Below, one piece after another: positions 46,601 through 49,054 of a stretch of DNA of 49,054 bases; position 1 is the first letter of the stretch, and every line of letters starts with the position of its first letter. This stretch comes from a virus. The notes beneath the pieces were generated by a model. The model saw only the letters and a list, made by a program, of their open reading frames with translations, had not been told where the DNA came from and made no database searches. Both the position numbers and the translations under genes were made by a program. The stretch covers positions 1 to 49,054 of IMG/VR virus record IMGVR_UViG_3300008448_000142; one strand, given 5' to 3'.

Positions 46601-49054
46601 ACCTTTGAGCCTATAGTTACAAAGGCATACAAGCCTCTTGCAGAATCGCCAGTTCAAGTATTAAGAGAATTTAATGAATTAATAAATACAGAAAGCCTTC
46701 TTAGATTAGACGATGAAAAGGCCATTGCTGATAGATTAAGAACATTAGGTGGAAGTCCTGTATCTAGTGCAGTTGGTGGAAAACAACCTAAACTTGTTAA
46801 TTATGAAAACTTACTAAGAAAACTTGGAGTCGCAGAAGCAGATATTCCTAAGTTTTTATCATATGCAGAAAATAGTACAAGAGTAAAAGAAGAAACTCTC
46901 AATATAGCAAAAAGTCCAAAAGGTATTGCAGTTTTTTATGAAGCAGCCAAAAAGGCAATAAGAAGAGGTGGACTACAACGTAAAAATGCTGGTGGATCAA
47001 TTCTTGGAAGCACAAATAAAGATACTGTTCCAGCAATGCTTACACCTGGAGAATTTGTAATTAATAGAAAATCAGCACAAGCAAACATGCCTTTGCTAAA
47101 CGCTATTAATAATGGACAAAGATTAAATAAAGGTGGAATGGTTAAGGGCGGAGTTCTATATGCAAACGATGGAACACCAGGTGGGGTAACTACTGGATCA
47201 CCATTAACATTTGGTGCAACACCACAAAGATCAACAATGACTACTCAAGCAGCATTTGTACCATCACCAAGTAGAGGTGGAATGCTAAAAAGTTATTTGC
47301 CAATGGTTGCTGGAACTGGTGCTCAAATGGCACTGTTTATGCCATTAATGGAAGCAGGAAATAAATTAGCAGGAACAATGGGTGGTCTTGCATTATCTCT
47401 TGCTGGAACAACTGCAGTTAGTGGAGCAGTACAATTTGCACTTAAAAGAATGATGGGAACACCAATTAAACTGTCTGAACAATTTAACATAACATCAAAG
47501 GTATTGTCAAAAGTTGGACCAGTTATAGGAAGAATAGGCCTTGTTGGTACTGGATGGATAGCCGCAGTTTCTGGTGCAGCATTTGCAACCTATAAAGTAA
47601 TTCAAACTATGAATAACGTAAAGAATGCTGGTGCAGAACTTTCAGAAGCAATGTCTGGTGGAGTTAATAGCGTTAATAATATGGCTGCAGCATTTGGTAG
47701 ACAAACCCCAACCCAAAAACTTACAGCACTAAGAGCACAAGCCGCTGGCGGTGCAATTGGCCAAGAAGCACAACAACAAGCAAGTCAATTTATGAAAACA
47801 GACGCTGCTAAAGAAATTCTTAGCGATATAGAAACAGCAAAGAAAAATGGTGAAGATGCAGTAGAACTATTAAGAAATCAACTTACAAGATCAGTCTTGG
47901 CTGGAGTAATTACACCAGAAGAAGCAAGAGGTGTGGCGGTAGAAATTGGAAATGCTCTTAATGATGAAAAATTAGCAATAGATGCATCAGGTAGAATAAC
48001 TGAATTAATAGGACCTAAAGGTGAATTAATTAAAGATAATAGAGTAAAGATTATAGGAGAAATAGCACCTACTATAGATCCTGCATCACTTAAAAAGATA
48101 GCAGAAGATCAGTATAAGGCAGAGACTAGCGGATTCTGGGGACCACTTACTAGATTAGTTGATGATGAATCAAAGGCCATATCAATAAACACTACAAAAG
48201 CATTAGCATCAGGAATATCAAACTATGCCTTAATCCAAAAACAAAATATGGATGCATTAGAAATTCAATTATATGATGGACAAATTACATTAGAACAATA
48301 TAACAAAGAGGTTGAACAATTAGATAAGAATGCTAGAAACTTTAACGCAGAAGCATTAACATCATTTATAGAAATTACTGGTTCAAACAACCTAGAAGAA
48401 TTTAATAGAATATTAAAAGAAACAAAAGAGGTAGATTCTCTTGCTGGAACTGGAGTGGTGACTGTTCCAACAGCAGCAGCCGCAGCCGCTCAAAAACAAG
48501 TTGAAGATCAAGTAAAGCAAATGCAAGATGCGTATTTTGCACAAATGCCAAATATTAAAGAAGAAGAAAAGAAAGCAATCATTGATGGTATGAAAGAAGC
48601 ATTTGGTGGAACTGAGTCAACAGACATTATTGTTGGATGGGCACAACTACTTGGCTCATATATATCAGTTGAGGCCGTTAAAGGATTAGCAGGTAGCAAT
48701 GCTCCAGATGGTGTATTAAATAAAGAAGGACTTGATAGAAGATTATTAACTAGTAAGTTAAGAGAAGAAGCGGCAGCAAATGCTGCTAAGTTTGGAGATT
48801 TTGGTCCAAAAGTTCCTGAACCTGGAAAAGAATCAGCATGGGCAAGAATTAAGAGAGAAACTGAAGAAACTAAAAAATATTCATCAGCAGTTCAAGGACT
48901 TCTTGGCTCTGGATTAAAACCACAAAATATTGCATTGCTAAGTCAGGCAGACTTATTAGAGATGTCAAACTCTCAAAGAAAAGAAGCAATTAAACTTCTT
49001 AAAGACCAACAAGATGCTTCAAAAGTTTTGTCATTTGTATTGATGAGTACAGAA
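43688..49054 (+). CDS. Tape measure protein, cut by window end (at least 1789 aa)
   Basis: Sets tail length. GTG start at 43688 overlaps the previous stop codon and is preceded by GAGGTGATT. The frame stays open to the last base. The N-terminus is helical (LRALQQQINAFNLTLNKSQA). Hydrophobic segments lie near residues 177-203 and 535-563, typical of the membrane-inserting part. Two related motifs occur: GGIVPGTGNTDTVPAMLTGG near residue 678 and GGSILGSTNKDTVPAMLTPG near 1102. The roughly 420 residues between them are soluble in character and look inserted. A third hydrophobic region is near 1200-1300. The length implies a tail of well over 200 nm by the usual 1.5 angstrom per residue rule. Confidence 0.85.
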   Translation, partial: MAEVIKTVIDVELNTGQFASELRALQQQINAFNLTLNKSQAVQGQASKLWADNLAQVINRTGYFKAELTKIQTSAAALDSTLKKGQATLGQFFSAAFNKRGAMAAEVFALASERARTMQTQFIATGKAAKGMQDVLAIRPLTAFSSEISVASQRMQILGSMFKQGTTQLINFGKNVQWAGRQLMVGFTVPLTIFGTTAGRVFMDLEKQVVAFKKVYGDLFTTPAELNANLDAVRGLAAEYTKYGIAVKDTLSLAAQAAAAGRQNADLTDAVRESTRLATLGQMDQNAALETTIALQSAFKLSGQDLSDTINFLNMVENQTVVSLQDIAAAIPRVAPVVQGLGGDVKDLTVFLAAMQEGGVTAEQGANALKSGLASLINPTKSATSFLGKFGINLDYIVQQNKGDLMGTVMDFSRALQTLDEFTRQQALENVFGKFQYAKLAPLFDNIARSGSQASRVMDTMGYSSEQLASTANKELGTIEQSFGVQLTGAMERFKLAIAPIGELFVKMAIPIVNMLTKIVEWFNRLPDGVKNFSAIAAVITGLVVPAVTMMFGLFMNLVGTLAKMSQSIVIFGATWKKSGILAAFQSLTQSSKYLSLSEIDAANAARQLGSATEIANRAILEQAATQNNSRAAIEAYTTALYRQIAAQKEAALLNPTMFATGQKAATSVPRVIKRSTGGIVPGTGNTDTVPAMLTGGEFVVNKQSTQQNLGLLKAINNGYNAGGVVKSKRNAYGFPPSDTQLRIELNKFTKDPTKWSTNVKGQPVENRKSFKVFKDAIDFIDEEGSGKGQEFVRKLLAEADKKSTGRIGSKEVYKVFEEIFDIPKNASARAQKVASMGFDIRESGGITQASHTTLSRSGILGQDTFDGSRGFKAGTPVKFLKNRVMDLPDWMNQNFKSSGVRASRVRDYIQANGKEIFSTQQGQLNRFISAMEPAQIGRLFDKEYNSVLDEIIKNLIDELDKNPNAMITDATFEPIVTKAYKPLAESPVQVLREFNELINTESLLRLDDEKAIADRLRTLGGSPVSSAVGGKQPKLVNYENLLRKLGVAEADIPKFLSYAENSTRVKEETLNIAKSPKGIAVFYEAAKKAIRRGGLQRKNAGGSILGSTNKDTVPAMLTPGEFVINRKSAQANMPLLNAINNGQRLNKGGMVKGGVLYANDGTPGGVTTGSPLTFGATPQRSTMTTQAAFVPSPSRGGMLKSYLPMVAGTGAQMALFMPLMEAGNKLAGTMGGLALSLAGTTAVSGAVQFALKRMMGTPIKLSEQFNITSKVLSKVGPVIGRIGLVGTGWIAAVSGAAFATYKVIQTMNNVKNAGAELSEAMSGGVNSVNNMAAAFGRQTPTQKLTALRAQAAGGAIGQEAQQQASQFMKTDAAKEILSDIETAKKNGEDAVELLRNQLTRSVLAGVITPEEARGVAVEIGNALNDEKLAIDASGRITELIGPKGELIKDNRVKIIGEIAPTIDPASLKKIAEDQYKAETSGFWGPLTRLVDDESKAISINTTKALASGISNYALIQKQNMDALEIQLYDGQITLEQYNKEVEQLDKNARNFNAEALTSFIEITGSNNLEEFNRILKETKEVDSLAGTGVVTVPTAAAAAAQKQVEDQVKQMQDAYFAQMPNIKEEEKKAIIDGMKEAFGGTESTDIIVGWAQLLGSYISVEAVKGLAGSNAPDGVLNKEGLDRRLLTSKLREEAAANAAKFGDFGPKVPEPGKESAWARIKRETEETKKYSSAVQGLLGSGLKPQNIALLSQADLLEMSNSQRKEAIKLLKDQQDASKVLSFVLMSTE

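Overview
This window is an AT-rich stretch of a tailed double-stranded DNA phage. It holds most of a virion structural module, from portal to a tape measure gene cut by the right edge, plus a long array of tail fibre and adsorption genes and a small-gene (probably early) region at the left. The host is probably an actinobacterium. The evidence is a DUF7455-type small zinc protein at 3648-3878, a class II (B12-dependent) ribonucleotide reductase as in several actinophages, and several genes that look leaderless. The HK97-like head genes, a single major tail protein, the frameshifted tail assembly chaperone and a very long tape measure suggest a siphovirus. No terminase, DNA polymerase or integrase is visible, so this is part of a larger genome.

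Left region (1-3.9 kb): very small genes, several with Cys pairs, in overlapping order. Among them are a 21-residue peptide with eight Cys that looks like a minimal metallothionein (1474-1539), an AhpD-like protein, and a divergent third member of a protein family found again at 20.5-21.9 kb. Between 181 and 441 lie two copies of a symmetric stem-loop element. It contains four nearly identical 18-base strands and flanks a pair of inverted DnaA boxes. It could be a new structured RNA or an iteron-type origin.

Adsorption region (3.9-29.7 kb): tail fibre and baseplate-periphery genes dominate. They include three copies of a two-gene cassette (beta-sandwich protein plus a protein with a short collagen-like stretch), fibres with Ala/Ser-rich and carbohydrate-binding-like repeats, and five tandem Gly/His-rich adhesin-like genes. 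Within this block sit a flavin-dependent halogenase, two adjacent paralogues of the left-end family, a holin candidate, a glycosyltransferase and, on the minus strand, a lytic transglycosylase with an N-terminal signal or anchor.

Head and tail region (29.7-49 kb): class II RNR, a 1154-residue structural protein, portal, a prohead protease with a nested in-frame scaffold start, major capsid protein, connector and completion proteins, major tail protein, two tail chaperone frames joined at a canonical CCCAAAC -1 slippery site, and the tape measure.

Regulation: most transcription units begin with an extended -10 (TGnTAnAAT), usually without a good -35. Three genes start about 7-10 bases after the -10 without a ribosome binding site. 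Strong intrinsic terminators follow the holin candidate, the capsid gene and the major tail gene, each immediately before a new extended -10.
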